DNA from: Rhodanobacter fulvus Jip2
Lineage (GTDB): Bacteria; Pseudomonadota; Gammaproteobacteria; Xanthomonadales; Rhodanobacteraceae
Assembly (NCBI RefSeq): GCF_000264315.1
Contig: NZ_AJXU01000051.1
Location: 52,914-116,913 of the forward strand
Reading direction: 5' to 3'
DNA: 64,000 nucleotides
Shown here: piece by piece, positions 40,050-53,117 of the stretch
How positions within the stretch are numbered: position 1 is the stretch's first letter
Layout of the letters: each line of letters opens with the position of its first letter
Translations under genes and position numbers: made by a program
The notes under the pieces: generated by a model
Told to the model about the DNA's origin: nothing
The model's input: only the letters and a program-made list of their open reading frames with translations
The model's database searches: none

Positions 40050-40484
40050 GTGTTCAAACGTGTACTGATCGTCTGCATGGGCAATATCTGCCGCAGCCCG
40101 ACGGCGGAATACCTGTTTCGCCAGCGCATGGAATCGCGCGGTGTCAGCTTCAGCAGCGCCGGAATCGGCGCACTCGTGGGCAGGCCCATGGACGCCAATG
40201 CCCTGCAATTGCTTGCCGAAGACGGCATCGACGGCAGCATGCACCGGGCGCACCAATTGACGCCTCCCATGCTGCGCGAAGCCGACCTGATACTGGGTAT
40301 GGAAAAGAGCCATTTGGGCGCGATGATTCAATTTTCGCCGGAGATCAATGGAAAGGCCTATCTGCTCGACAAATGGTTGAACGGGACTGACATTCCCGAC
40401 CCTTATCGTCAACACCGATCCGCATTCGAACATGTTCACCAGATAATCACGCAGGGTGTCAGCAGTTGGGAGCCCTATCTGTAA
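40050..40484 (+). CDS. wzb: low-molecular-weight protein tyrosine phosphatase (Wzb-like)
   Basis: The 144-aa protein from GTG 40050 has the P-loop C9-MGNIC-R15-S (VCMGNICRSPTAEYL) and the general acid D117 in DPYRQ. It dephosphorylates the tyrosine-rich tail of the following Wzc, cycling the export machinery. GGGAG lies 12 bases upstream. Confidence 0.92.
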   Translation: MFKRVLIVCMGNICRSPTAEYLFRQRMESRGVSFSSAGIGALVGRPMDANALQLLAEDGIDGSMHRAHQLTPPMLREADLILGMEKSHLGAMIQFSPEINGKAYLLDKWLNGTDIPDPYRQHRSAFEHVHQIITQGVSSWEPYL

Positions 40485-40515
40485 TTCCCGTCCATGCCAC
40501 GAGTTGATTCCCCCT

Positions 40516-43738
<3,223 letters not shown>

Positions 43739-43750
43739 AGAGTGAGCAGC

Positions 43751-44338
43751 ATGGACTATTACCTGCACCCCTCCGCGATCGTCGATGAAGGCGCCCAGAT
43801 CGGCGCCGGTTCCCGCGTGTGGCACTTCACCCATGTCTGCGGCGGCGCGCGCATCGGCAGCGACGTCTCGCTGGGGCAGAACGTGTTCGTGGGCAACAAG
43901 GTCGTCATCGGCGATCGCTGCAAGATCCAGAACAACGTGTCGGTGTACGACAACGTCACGCTGAAGGAAGCCGTCTTCTGCGGCCCCAGCATGGTGTTCA
44001 CCAACGTGTACAACCCGCGCTCGCTGATCGAGCGCAAGAGCGATTTCCGCGACACCGTGGTCGACAAGGGCGCCACGCTGGGCGCGAACTGCACCATCGT
44101 CTGTGGCGTGACGATCGGCGAGTTCGCCTTCATCGGCGCCGGCGCGGTGATCAACCGCGACGTGCCGGCCTACGCCTTGATGGTCGGCGTGCCGGCCCGG
44201 CAGATCGGCTGGATGAGCGAATTCGGCGAGCAGCTGAACCTGCCGCTGGAAGGCCACGCCGAGGAGGTCTGCGCGCACACCGGCACGCGCTACGTGCTGA
44301 GCGGACGCGCGCTGTACCGGCAGGAGGCGGCGCAATGA
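43751..44338 (+). CDS. wbpD: N-acetyltransferase (WbpD/WlbB)
   Basis: ATG 43751 gives 195 aa; GTG 43742 is an alternative. The left-handed beta-helix has hexapeptide repeats ([38 protein letters not shown]). It acetylates the 3-amino group made by WbpE, using acetyl-CoA. The gene overlaps wbpE. Confidence 0.9.
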   Translation: MDYYLHPSAIVDEGAQIGAGSRVWHFTHVCGGARIGSDVSLGQNVFVGNKVVIGDRCKIQNNVSVYDNVTLKEAVFCGPSMVFTNVYNPRSLIERKSDFRDTVVDKGATLGANCTIVCGVTIGEFAFIGAGAVINRDVPAYALMVGVPARQIGWMSEFGEQLNLPLEGHAEEVCAHTGTRYVLSGRALYRQEAAQ

Positions 44339-45456
44339 TCGACTTCATCGACCTCAAAACGCAGCAGGCGCGGATCAGGGACCGCCTCGATGCGGGGATC
44401 GCCCGCGTGCTGGCCCACGGCCAGTACATCCTTGGCCCCGAAGTGGCCGAACTGGAGGAGAAGCTGGCCGCCTACGCCGGCGTGGCGCACTGCATCGCGG
44501 TGGCCAACGGCACCGACGCGTTGCAGATCGCGCAGATGGCGCTGGGCATCGGTCGCGGCGACGAGGTGATCACGCCGGGCTTCACCTATATCGCCACCGC
44601 CGAAACCGTGGCGCTGCTTGGCGCCACGCCGGTGTACGTGGACGTCGACCCGCGCACGTTCAACCTCGACCCCGAGCTGCTGGAGGCTGCCATCACGCCA
44701 CGCACGCGGGCCATCATTCCGGTCTCGCTGTACGGCCAGTGCGCCGACTTCGATGCCATCAACGCCATCGCCGCAAAACATGGCATCGCGGTGATCGAGG
44801 ATGCCGCGCAGAGTTTCGGCGCCAGCTACAAAAACCGCCGCAGCGGCAGCCTCGGCACCCTGGCGTGCACCAGTTTCTTTCCGACCAAACCACTGGGCTG
44901 CTACGGCGACGGCGGCGCCGTGCTGACCGACGACGCGGAACTGGCCCGCCTCGTGCGGCAGATCGCCCGGCACGGCCAGGACCGGCGCTATCACCACGTA
45001 CGCGTGGGCGTGAACAGCCGCCTGGATACGCTGCAGGCGGCGATCCTGCTGCCCAAGCTGGACATCCTCGACGACGAGATCGCGTTGCGCCAGCAGGTGG
45101 CGCAGACCTATGCCCGGCTGTTCGCCGATGCCGAGCTGGCGATCGCGCCTTTCGTCGAAACGCACAACCGCAGCGCCTGGGCGCAGTACACCGTGCGGGT
45201 GCCCGAGCGCGACGAGGTGCAAGCGCGGTTGAAGGAAGCCGGCATCCCCACCGCCGTGCACTACCCGTTGCCGCTCAACCGGCAGCCAGCGGTAGCCGAT
45301 CGCAAACGGCGGTTGCCGGTGGGCGACACCCTCGCCGAGCAGGTCATCAGCCTGCCGATGTCGCCCTACCTGGGCGCGGATCAGCAGCAGTCCATCGTGA
45401 CGGCGCTGGCGTCGGCTCTCTCCCATCTGCCGTCGCGCCGGGTTTGTCCTGCATGA
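44335..45456 (+). CDS. wbpE: PLP-dependent 3-aminotransferase (WbpE/WlbC)
   Basis: The 373-aa DegT/DnrJ/EryC1-type protein has the PLP lysine in [16 protein letters not shown] and the family motifs [32 protein letters not shown] and [20 protein letters not shown]. It aminates C3 of the 3-keto sugar. The sequence is very close to WbpE of Pseudomonas. ATGA overlaps join it to wbpD and the next gene. Confidence 0.93.
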   Translation: MIDFIDLKTQQARIRDRLDAGIARVLAHGQYILGPEVAELEEKLAAYAGVAHCIAVANGTDALQIAQMALGIGRGDEVITPGFTYIATAETVALLGATPVYVDVDPRTFNLDPELLEAAITPRTRAIIPVSLYGQCADFDAINAIAAKHGIAVIEDAAQSFGASYKNRRSGSLGTLACTSFFPTKPLGCYGDGGAVLTDDAELARLVRQIARHGQDRRYHHVRVGVNSRLDTLQAAILLPKLDILDDEIALRQQVAQTYARLFADAELAIAPFVETHNRSAWAQYTVRVPERDEVQARLKEAGIPTAVHYPLPLNRQPAVADRKRRLPVGDTLAEQVISLPMSPYLGADQQQSIVTALASALSHLPSRRVCPA

Positions 45457-46556
45457 AGAAAATCATTTTCGGAAAGTGCTATGCCTTTTCCTGCGATGCG
45501 AGCCTGGAGGCGCCGCTGGCGGAAAGCCTGAGCCTGTATGCGGACGCTCCCGGCCGCGCGCCCGAGGTGAACATCCGTATCGTCGACGCCGTGACGGCGC
45601 GCCGTCCCACGGCGATCAACCCGCGCGTGCATGAAGCCTTCGAGCACGGCATGCGCACGGTGTTTCCCGGCGTCGACGTCTGCTGGGAACGCTCCGCCGA
45701 CGGCGGTCTCCATGTCGAGGTCGCCATCCGGCGCCGCCGCGGGATGCGGCGCGTGGTCCACAAGCTGCTGTCGATGGAGTACGCACGCGAAACCGAGGCG
45801 TTCGAGCAGATCCTGCACGAACTGGTGCTGGTGCCGTCGGTGTATTTCTTCGACGACATGGTGCCGATCCATGCGTCGGCGGTGACGATCGGCGACAGCG
45901 CCTGCCTGCTCGCCGGCACCGGCGGCGCCGGCAAGTCGTCGGCGATGCTGGCGCTGCGCAAGCATCCGGGAGCCGGCTTCGTCAGCGACGACATCGTGGT
46001 CATGTCCGATACCGGCCGCGTCCACGGCAACATGGCCTGGCCGAAGATCTACGGCTACAACTGCGCCGGCAACCAGATGAAGCGCGAGCTGCTGGCGGGG
46101 CGCGGCTGGATCGACCGCGCCCACTTCGCCATCAAGAACCGGCTGAATCCCGCCAGCGTGCGGCGCAAGATGTCGCCCGACCGCCTGTACTCGAGCGTGG
46201 ATTCCGCATCGGCCCCGCTGTCGCGCCTGTATTACGTGGTGCGCGAGGACGTGCCCGACATCCGCCTGTCCAAGCTGAGCCTGGCCAGCGTCGTGGACAT
46301 GACGATCGCCGTGGTCAGCGCCGAATACAGCGTCTTCCACGACCATCTGTACTGGGAAAAATACAACGCGCTGGCCACCGCGCGCACCGCCATGCTGACG
46401 ATGGAAGAAGTCACCGCGAACTGGCGCCGGGTGCTCTCGGGCAGCCTCGCCGCGGTCGGCTGTTTCAAGATCAGCATCCCGCTGAAGGTGGACCACGCCA
46501 CCTATCAGGAGCGCGTGACCGACATCATCACCTCGGGCATGGCCGCGACGCCGTGA
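45453..46556 (+). CDS. HprK-like P-loop protein
   Basis: The 367-aa product has a P-loop like HPr kinase, HASAVTIGDSACLLAGTGGA followed by GKSSAMLAL, in its middle and a following FVSDDIVVM strand, which matches the acidic pair of HprK. The N-terminal 100 residues are unrelated to HprK. There is no HPr or PTS gene nearby; proteins of this type recur in polysaccharide loci. A kinase or ATPase role on a sugar or regulator is inferred. Confidence 0.7.
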   Translation: MKKIIFGKCYAFSCDASLEAPLAESLSLYADAPGRAPEVNIRIVDAVTARRPTAINPRVHEAFEHGMRTVFPGVDVCWERSADGGLHVEVAIRRRRGMRRVVHKLLSMEYARETEAFEQILHELVLVPSVYFFDDMVPIHASAVTIGDSACLLAGTGGAGKSSAMLALRKHPGAGFVSDDIVVMSDTGRVHGNMAWPKIYGYNCAGNQMKRELLAGRGWIDRAHFAIKNRLNPASVRRKMSPDRLYSSVDSASAPLSRLYYVVREDVPDIRLSKLSLASVVDMTIAVVSAEYSVFHDHLYWEKYNALATARTAMLTMEEVTANWRRVLSGSLAAVGCFKISIPLKVDHATYQERVTDIITSGMAATP

Positions 46557-47854
46557 TAATCGCCATCCTGACCAACGCCTATCCCTACCTCCCCGGTGAG
46601 CAGTTCATCGAGGACGAGATCGGCTACTGGGCCGCGCGCGACGACATCAGCGTGACCCTGCTGCCCGCGCTGGCGACGGGCACGCCGCGGCCGGTGCCGG
46701 CACGCATCGCGGTCGATACAGGCATGGCGAGCACCGTCGGGGTCGGGCGCCTGTGGCATGCGCTGGCGGCGCTGCGTTCGGCCATCTTCTGGCGTGAGCT
46801 GGGTTATCTGCGGCGGTCGCGCAAGCTCCAGCCGCGCACCATCGGCCGCGCCCTGCTGCACACGTCCAAGGCGCTGGAACAGTCCGCGCAGTTGCAGCGC
46901 CACGCCAGGATTCACGGTCGCATCGACGTGGCGTACTGCTACTGGAACGACACCCAGGCCTGCGCCGCCGTGCTCGCCAGGGAAGCCGGTGCGGTACGCA
47001 AGGTCGTCTCCCGCACGCACGGTTACGACTTGTACGAAGCACGCCGCGATTCCGGCTACATGCCGCTCAAGCGGCAGTTCATCGCCGCCTTCGACGCGGT
47101 CTTCGCGCTGTCCCGCGAAGCGGGAACGTACCTGCAACGAACCTATGGCGCGCCAGCGGAAAACATCCGCATCAGTCCGCTGGGTGTGCCGCTGGCCAAG
47201 GCACTCAACCGTCCGAGCCCGACCGGTTGCCTGCACGTGGTGTCGGTGGCGTCCTGCATGCGGGTGAAGCGGCTGGACCGGATGATCGGCGCGCTGCGCC
47301 TGTTCGCCGGCAGGCACCGCGATATCCGCATGACGTGGACACACGTCGGCGGCGGCCCGCTGCTGGAAGAAACGAGGGCATTGGCGAAACGGGAGCTGGC
47401 TGGCCTGGGCAACCTCGAGTTCACGTTCACCGGCGAGCTGCGCCACTCCGCCGTCGCGGCGCTGTACCGCGACGCGCCGGTGGACATGCTGGTCAACACC
47501 AGCGAGTCCGAAGGTGTGCCGGTGTCGATCATGGAGGCGATGAGTGCGGGCGTGCCGGTGGTTGCGCCCGATGTGGGCGGCGTCTCCAGCCTGGTGTCCG
47601 CACGCTGCGGCGTGTTGCTTCGCCCGCAACCGGACGCGGAGGAAATCGCCGACGCGATGGCGCGGGTCGCCTTCGCCGATGGGCGTGCGCATTTGCGCGC
47701 CAACGCGCGGCAGATGATCGAGGCCGGCTTCGATGCCGCCAGGAATTACCGCGATTTCGTGGCCGGCATCGTCGCCCTCGGCGCCGCCGACGACAGCCCG
47801 GCGCGCCGCCGGCAGCCGGCGGCACCGGCCATCCAGCATGCGGCGGGCAGGTAA
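46553..47854 (+). CDS. GT4-type glycosyltransferase
   Basis: GTG 46553 overlaps the previous stop; 433 aa with two Rossmann-like halves. The second half has VSVASCMRVKRLDRMIGAL, HVGGGPLLEE and the EX7E-like SESEGVPVSIMEAMSAGVPV, the nucleotide-sugar site of GT4 retaining transferases. Donor and acceptor unknown. The Pro/Ala-rich C-terminus (DDSPARRRQPAAPAI) is unusual. Confidence 0.85.
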   Translation: MIIAILTNAYPYLPGEQFIEDEIGYWAARDDISVTLLPALATGTPRPVPARIAVDTGMASTVGVGRLWHALAALRSAIFWRELGYLRRSRKLQPRTIGRALLHTSKALEQSAQLQRHARIHGRIDVAYCYWNDTQACAAVLAREAGAVRKVVSRTHGYDLYEARRDSGYMPLKRQFIAAFDAVFALSREAGTYLQRTYGAPAENIRISPLGVPLAKALNRPSPTGCLHVVSVASCMRVKRLDRMIGALRLFAGRHRDIRMTWTHVGGGPLLEETRALAKRELAGLGNLEFTFTGELRHSAVAALYRDAPVDMLVNTSESEGVPVSIMEAMSAGVPVVAPDVGGVSSLVSARCGVLLRPQPDAEEIADAMARVAFADGRAHLRANARQMIEAGFDAARNYRDFVAGIVALGAADDSPARRRQPAAPAIQHAAGR

Positions 47855-47885
47855 TTGCGACGCGCCCCATCGGACCGATCAACGG

Positions 47886-49343
47886 ATGAACCTACGCACC
47901 GCTCTGGCATTTGCCGTTGGCCCCATCGCCACCGCCGCGCTCGGCCTGGTGACGGTGCCGGTGATCGCCTGGGTGTTTCCGCCGGCCGACGTGGGACGGC
48001 TGAACATCGTGCAGATTGCCGTCTCCTTCGGCGTGTTGCTGTTCGGCCTCGGGCTCGATCGCGCCTATGTGCGGGAGTACCACGAATCGGCCGATCGCGC
48101 GGCCTTGCTGAAAGCCTGCTTCGCACCCGGCTGCGCGCTCTTGCTGCTGGCAATGCTGGTGACCGCGCCCTTCGACGACCGCATCGCCGAGTGGCTGTTC
48201 GGGGTGGGGCATGTCGCCTACTTCTGGCTGCTGCTTGCCTGCGTGGCGACGAGTTTCGTCTCGCGCTTCCTCTCGCTGATCCTGCGCATGCAGGATCGCG
48301 GCGCGGCGTTCTCGATCAGCCAGATCCTGCCCAAGGTGCTGCTTCTGCTGGTGGTGACGCTGATCGCCGCGTCGAACATGCACGCCTCGTTCGTGGAACT
48401 GGAGGCGGCGTATTTCATTTCGCTGCTGTCGGTGCTGATCACCTATGGCTGGAACACCTGGCGCGAATGGAGCCCGGCGATACGCGCGTCCGTGGCGCCC
48501 GCGCAGGTGCGCGGGGTACTCGCCTACGGCACGCCGTTGATCTTCGCCGGCGTCGCCTACTGGGGGCTGGACGCCACCAGCACGTTGACGCTGCGCTCGC
48601 TGTCCAGCCTGCCGGAGCTGGCGATCTATTCGGTCTCCATGAGCTTCGCCGGCGTGGGCGTGGTCTTCCAGACGATCTTCACCGTGCTGTGGGCGCCGCT
48701 CGTCTACAAGTGGGTGGCACATGGCGTGGACATGCGGCGGGTCGACACCATCGCCAGGCAGGCGCTGGCGGTGGTGTGCGCGATCTGGGCGCTCACCGGC
48801 GCGTTCTCCTGGCTGGCCGATTTCGTGCTGCCGGCGCACTACGCGCAGGTGAAGTACCTGATGCTGTGCTGCATTGGCCAGCCGCTGCTGTACACGCTCT
48901 CGGAAGTGACGTGCGTGGGCATCGGCATCACGCGCCGCTCCATGTTGTCGCTGTGGTCGACTCTCGCGGCGCTGGTGGTCAATGTCGCGCTCAGCGTATG
49001 GCTGGTCCCCGCGCACGGCGCCGCCGGCGCGGTGGTGGCCAACGCGATCGCATTCCTGGTTTTCTTCGTGGCCCGCACCGAGGCATCGGCCTATGTGTGG
49101 CGGCCGTTCCCGCGCGCGCGGCTGTACATGTTCGTCACCGCCTGCGTGGGACTTTCCATTGCGACGCTGGTGTTCGGCCCGCACCTGCCGGTGCATTTCA
49201 GCCTGGTCTGGCTGGCCCTGCTGCCGGTCGCCTTCGCGTGTTTCCGCGCGGAATGGATGGGCATGTACCAGTCGCTGCGGGCGGCGATCAAACCGCCACC
49301 CGCCTGCCCGCAAGCCGAAGGAGGCCCCGGTGCGCTGCCGTGA
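47886..49343 (+). CDS. wzx: Wzx-like lipid-linked repeat-unit flippase
   Basis: The 485-aa integral membrane protein has about 12-14 helices and the polysaccharide-synthase flippase layout: FAVGPIATAALGLVTVPVIA at the start, GTPLIFAGVAYWGLDATSTL in the middle, and AHGAAGAVVANAIAFLVFF. It would flip undecaprenyl-linked repeat units. Positive residues lie on the predicted cytoplasmic side. Confidence 0.85.
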   Translation: MNLRTALAFAVGPIATAALGLVTVPVIAWVFPPADVGRLNIVQIAVSFGVLLFGLGLDRAYVREYHESADRAALLKACFAPGCALLLLAMLVTAPFDDRIAEWLFGVGHVAYFWLLLACVATSFVSRFLSLILRMQDRGAAFSISQILPKVLLLLVVTLIAASNMHASFVELEAAYFISLLSVLITYGWNTWREWSPAIRASVAPAQVRGVLAYGTPLIFAGVAYWGLDATSTLTLRSLSSLPELAIYSVSMSFAGVGVVFQTIFTVLWAPLVYKWVAHGVDMRRVDTIARQALAVVCAIWALTGAFSWLADFVLPAHYAQVKYLMLCCIGQPLLYTLSEVTCVGIGITRRSMLSLWSTLAALVVNVALSVWLVPAHGAAGAVVANAIAFLVFFVARTEASAYVWRPFPRARLYMFVTACVGLSIATLVFGPHLPVHFSLVWLALLPVAFACFRAEWMGMYQSLRAAIKPPPACPQAEGGPGALP

Positions 49344-49441
49344 GCGGGTCGATGCCGCGCCGTCTCGACGCGTGGGCGCAGATCAACCGGTTTCTCCAGC
49401 ACACCTGATGGCGATGCCACCGACAGATTGAGGATCCATCG

Positions 49442-50719
49442 ATGAAGAAAATCAATTTGTTCGTGTTCGCGGCGCATCACCTCGCCGGCAATATCGCCGC
49501 GCAACGGTTCAAAAGCCTGCTGAAATACCTGGACCCGACGAAATACCGCATCTTCGTTTTTGCCCGGGACGTGCCAGCGGCCATGACTGCAACGGTCGCG
49601 CCGCCGGGTACCGACATCACCATTTTTCCGCTGCCCGGGCGCTGCGTGGGCAGCGAATCATCCGCCGCTGCGTCGCTGCTGGCGCTGGCGGCCGCCTTTG
49701 TGCGTCCGCTGCCGTTCCTGCTGGGCGAGGGGCGTTCGCATGCGCGCCCCTGGTTTGTCCACGCGCTGGCCGAGGCCAACCGGCTGTGCGCCAGGAAGCT
49801 GGCCGCCGGCGAGCAATGCGTGGTCATCGGCACGTATTCGCCGGTCGATGCACTGGTTGCCGCGGCCGCGCTGTCCAGCAAGCACAGCATCGGCTGCCTG
49901 CAGGATTTCCGCGACGGGCTGGTCTTCGAACCGCTGGGCAAGCCCGGCTGGTGGCGGAAAGTGATGCGCCAGTTGATCGAAGCGCGGGTGGTGGCTGCCA
50001 GCGATCTGGTCACGTCGGTAAGCGGCCCGCTGGTCGACGATTTCCAGCAACGCTATCCCGGCAAGGCCACGGCGATCCTGCCCAACGGCTACGACCCGGA
50101 CGACTTCGCCGCGCTCGACGACGACGTGGTGGGCAGCACGCGCGCGGCCGCCATCCTCGCCCGCGAGGTACCGGCCGACGCGTTGCTGATCGGCCATTTC
50201 GGGCGCATCGGTGCCAGCGACGGATCGGCGTCGAAGAGTCTCGATTATCTCGTCGATGCGTTGAACGACCCGGTGGAAACCCGCGCGAACCACCACCTGA
50301 TCTTTGTCGGCGAATTGACGGAGGGCGAGCAGGCCACGCTGCGGCGCGCCAACTTCCCGGTCAGCGTGCTGGGGCCGGTCGAGCGCACGCTGGCGCTGCA
50401 GCTCATGAAACGTTGCGACAAGTTGCTGCTGCTGACCGGCTCGCGCGCCAGTTGCGCCACCGGGAAACTGTTCGAATACCTCGCCACCGGCGCCGACGTC
50501 GTCTGCGTTTCGGGCGTGAGCAACGAAGCCACCGCCATCCTTGCGCGGACCGGGGCCGGCCAGACCATCCTCACCGGCACGGGCGTATCCGGCTACGAAG
50601 CGGTACGCAGCGCGCTGTCGCCCCACCGCAACGGCGCAACACGCGACATCGCCATCTACAGCCGCGTTGCCCAGGCCGACATGCTCGACGGCTGGCTTTC
50701 CACCATGGTGCTGCCATGA
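49442..50719 (+). CDS. glycosyltransferase, GT4-like
   Basis: The 425-aa protein (GAGGA before ATG) starts VFAAHHLAGNIAAQRFKSLL and has ILPNGYDPDDFA and LIGHFGRIGA, the hinge and donor-side markers of GT4-type transferases. The usual EX7E appears weakly (TGKLFEYLATGADVVCVSGV). Substrate unknown. It overlaps the polymerase gene. Confidence 0.8.
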   Translation: MKKINLFVFAAHHLAGNIAAQRFKSLLKYLDPTKYRIFVFARDVPAAMTATVAPPGTDITIFPLPGRCVGSESSAAASLLALAAAFVRPLPFLLGEGRSHARPWFVHALAEANRLCARKLAAGEQCVVIGTYSPVDALVAAAALSSKHSIGCLQDFRDGLVFEPLGKPGWWRKVMRQLIEARVVAASDLVTSVSGPLVDDFQQRYPGKATAILPNGYDPDDFAALDDDVVGSTRAAAILAREVPADALLIGHFGRIGASDGSASKSLDYLVDALNDPVETRANHHLIFVGELTEGEQATLRRANFPVSVLGPVERTLALQLMKRCDKLLLLTGSRASCATGKLFEYLATGADVVCVSGVSNEATAILARTGAGQTILTGTGVSGYEAVRSALSPHRNGATRDIAIYSRVAQADMLDGWLSTMVLP

Positions 50720-52035
50720 ACCCCGGCAACGATTCGACGCTGACGCCGGAGCCGTCGGTGTTCATGGCGCCGGCAGCGCAGTCGTTCACGGGTCGCTACC
50801 GGTTCACCGTGCGCCATCTGTTTCTTGGGGTGGCGTTCGCGCTGCTGGTGCTGGCCGTGGTCGTGCCCAACTCGCTCCCCGACATCACGGCGGCGGCGAT
50901 GGTGCTGACCGCCATGCTGGCCTTGCCGGGGCTGCGCATCGGCCCCGGCTTCAGGACCTTGCTGGCGCTGTACGCCTGCACGGTGATCGTCACCGTGCTC
51001 TACATGGTCGTGGGCGGCGTGCACGACGCACCGCAGGAAGCCCAGATCCAGGTGGTGACGATCTACATCCTTTCCCCACTGCTGTGGACACTCGCTGCCG
51101 ATGGCCTGCTGCGACGGCTGGGAACCGATCGGCTGATCGACTGGCTTGCCGTGCTCAGCCTGCTGTGCGCGCTGAGCGTCGGCTTGTTCTTCTACCTGTA
51201 CCTCACCCGCGGCGCGGCGGCGGTGACGTTTTTCTTCGAGGGCGCCAACGTCAACCTCACCGAGGGATTCGCCGGCGCCACCATGCATGTGTACGGTTCG
51301 CTGATCTTCCTGTGCGGCGGATTCTTCGGTTCGCCCGAGCTCATCAGGAACCGGCTGATGCGGCTGGCGCTGCTGGCAATGCTGCTGGTCTGCGCGCTGA
51401 CCTCCGGTCGCACGGCGCTGATCCTGGCCGTGCCGCTGGGCTGGTTCCTCGGCCTGCTGTTGTCCTCGCGCACCACCGACCGCCGACAGAAATCGCCGAT
51501 CTTCCGGCTGATTCGCTATGGCCTGCCGATGCTGATCGCGGTGATCACGGCCTTGTTCCTGCTGCAGGCCTATACGCAGATCAGCCTGACGCGGGTGCTG
51601 GACGCCGTCTCGACCAAGCTCGCCTCCGGTGGCGGCAGCGCGCGCGTGCAGATGGGCCACTCGTTGTTCGCCGGCATTCTCGCCAACGGCGGGCTGGGGT
51701 CGGGCCACGGCGTGGGTGTGGATTTCGTCAGCGATACGGAGCACCCCTGGCGCTATGAACTGGTGTGGCTGGCCACGATCTATCGGGTCGGCATCATCGG
51801 CGCGCTGATCTACGCCTTGCCGTTCGTGCTGTACATGGCCTCGGTGATCCGGCTGGCGTATCGACACCGGCTGCCGCCGCGGCACAAGTTCATGTTCTGC
51901 GGCTTCGTCTGCGCCTTTCTCGGCACCAACACCAACCCGTACATCGAGGCGTTTGTCTTCCAGTGGATGTACGTCATCCCGCTGGTGGCGCTGGCCATCG
52001 AGTATCCGAAGGCACTGAAGAAGGGCCGCGAATGA
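50716..52035 (+). CDS. wzy: Wzy-like O-antigen/exopolysaccharide polymerase
   Basis: The 439-aa membrane protein has about 11 helices with a long loop containing FEGANVNLTEGFAGATMHVY and a Wzy_C-type LTSGRTALILAVPLGWF. Such proteins polymerise repeat units at the periplasmic side. Sequence alone is weakly conserved in this family, so the call rests on topology and position with Wzx and Wzc. Confidence 0.75.
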   Translation: MNPGNDSTLTPEPSVFMAPAAQSFTGRYRFTVRHLFLGVAFALLVLAVVVPNSLPDITAAAMVLTAMLALPGLRIGPGFRTLLALYACTVIVTVLYMVVGGVHDAPQEAQIQVVTIYILSPLLWTLAADGLLRRLGTDRLIDWLAVLSLLCALSVGLFFYLYLTRGAAAVTFFFEGANVNLTEGFAGATMHVYGSLIFLCGGFFGSPELIRNRLMRLALLAMLLVCALTSGRTALILAVPLGWFLGLLLSSRTTDRRQKSPIFRLIRYGLPMLIAVITALFLLQAYTQISLTRVLDAVSTKLASGGGSARVQMGHSLFAGILANGGLGSGHGVGVDFVSDTEHPWRYELVWLATIYRVGIIGALIYALPFVLYMASVIRLAYRHRLPPRHKFMFCGFVCAFLGTNTNPYIEAFVFQWMYVIPLVALAIEYPKALKKGRE

Positions 52036-53117
52036 AGCGCCTCAAGGTTCTGCTGTTTTCCAAATATTCGCGGCGCGGCCCCAGTTCGCGCTTGCGCAGC
52101 CTGCAGTACCTCGCGCCACTGCGTGACCACGGCATCGACGTGCAGGTGCATGCGCTGTTTCCGGATGCGTATCTCGAAGCGCTGTACGGCGGCCACCCCG
52201 CAGCCGCCAGGAAGCGTGCCTGGGGTTACTTCGGCCAGCGCTTCATGCAGCTCCTGCATCGTCGCGAACACGACCTGGCCTGGATCGAGGGCGAGCTTTT
52301 CCCCTACCTGCCCTACTGGGTCGAGGCAACGCTGACGCGGTCGTTCAAGTCGTACGTGGTCGATTACGACGACGCGCTGTTCCACAAGTACGACCAGTCC
52401 GCCAACCCGCTGGTACGCCGCCTGCTGGGCCGCAAGATCGACCGCATCATGCGCGGCGCCGCCTGCGTGATCGCGGGCAACCGCTACCTCGCGGCACGTG
52501 CGCGGCAGGCCGGTGCGGCGCGGATCGAGGTCATCCCGACCGTGGTGGACGAGCAACGCTACACGGCGATCAATACCGCGGACGGCCAGCCGCCGGTGAT
52601 CGGCTGGATCGGTTCGCCCGCCACCGAGCACTACATGCTGGACATGCGCCCGGCGCTGGAGCAGGTCTGCGCCGGGAACCATGCGCGGCTGCTGCTGGTC
52701 GGCGCGCGACCCGAAACCGCGCACCTGTTCAACGGCACCACGCCGGAAGTAGTGGCGTGGTCCGAGGTCACCGAGGCGGCGATGATCGCGCGGATGGACA
52801 TCGGCATCATGCCGCTGCTCGACAGTCCGTGGGAGCGCGGCAAGTGCGGTTACAAGATCATCCAGTACATGGCCTGCGGCCTGCCGGTGGTGGCTTCGCC
52901 GGTCGGGGTCAATGTCAACATCGTGCACCACGGCGAAAACGGTTTCCTGGCCACCGATGAAGCGGCCTGGCGGGACGCGCTGCAGCGATTGATCGCGAGC
53001 CCGTCATTGCGCGAGCGCATGGGCGCGGCGGGCCGCGCGCGGGTCGAGGCGGAATACAGCCTGGGCGCGCAGGTGCCGCGGCTCGCAAACATATTGCGCC
53101 GCGCGGGGCATGCCTGA
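52032..53117 (+). CDS. GT4-type glycosyltransferase
   Basis: The 361-aa product (ATGA overlap) has VVDYDDALFHKYDQ, VIAGNRYLA, VIGWIGSPATEHYMLDMRPA and the donor-site region RGKCGYKIIQYMACGLPVVA. This variant GT4 set is common in exopolysaccharide loci. Substrate unknown. Confidence 0.83.
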   Translation: MKRLKVLLFSKYSRRGPSSRLRSLQYLAPLRDHGIDVQVHALFPDAYLEALYGGHPAAARKRAWGYFGQRFMQLLHRREHDLAWIEGELFPYLPYWVEATLTRSFKSYVVDYDDALFHKYDQSANPLVRRLLGRKIDRIMRGAACVIAGNRYLAARARQAGAARIEVIPTVVDEQRYTAINTADGQPPVIGWIGSPATEHYMLDMRPALEQVCAGNHARLLLVGARPETAHLFNGTTPEVVAWSEVTEAAMIARMDIGIMPLLDSPWERGKCGYKIIQYMACGLPVVASPVGVNVNIVHHGENGFLATDEAAWRDALQRLIASPSLRERMGAAGRARVEAEYSLGAQVPRLANILRRAGHA

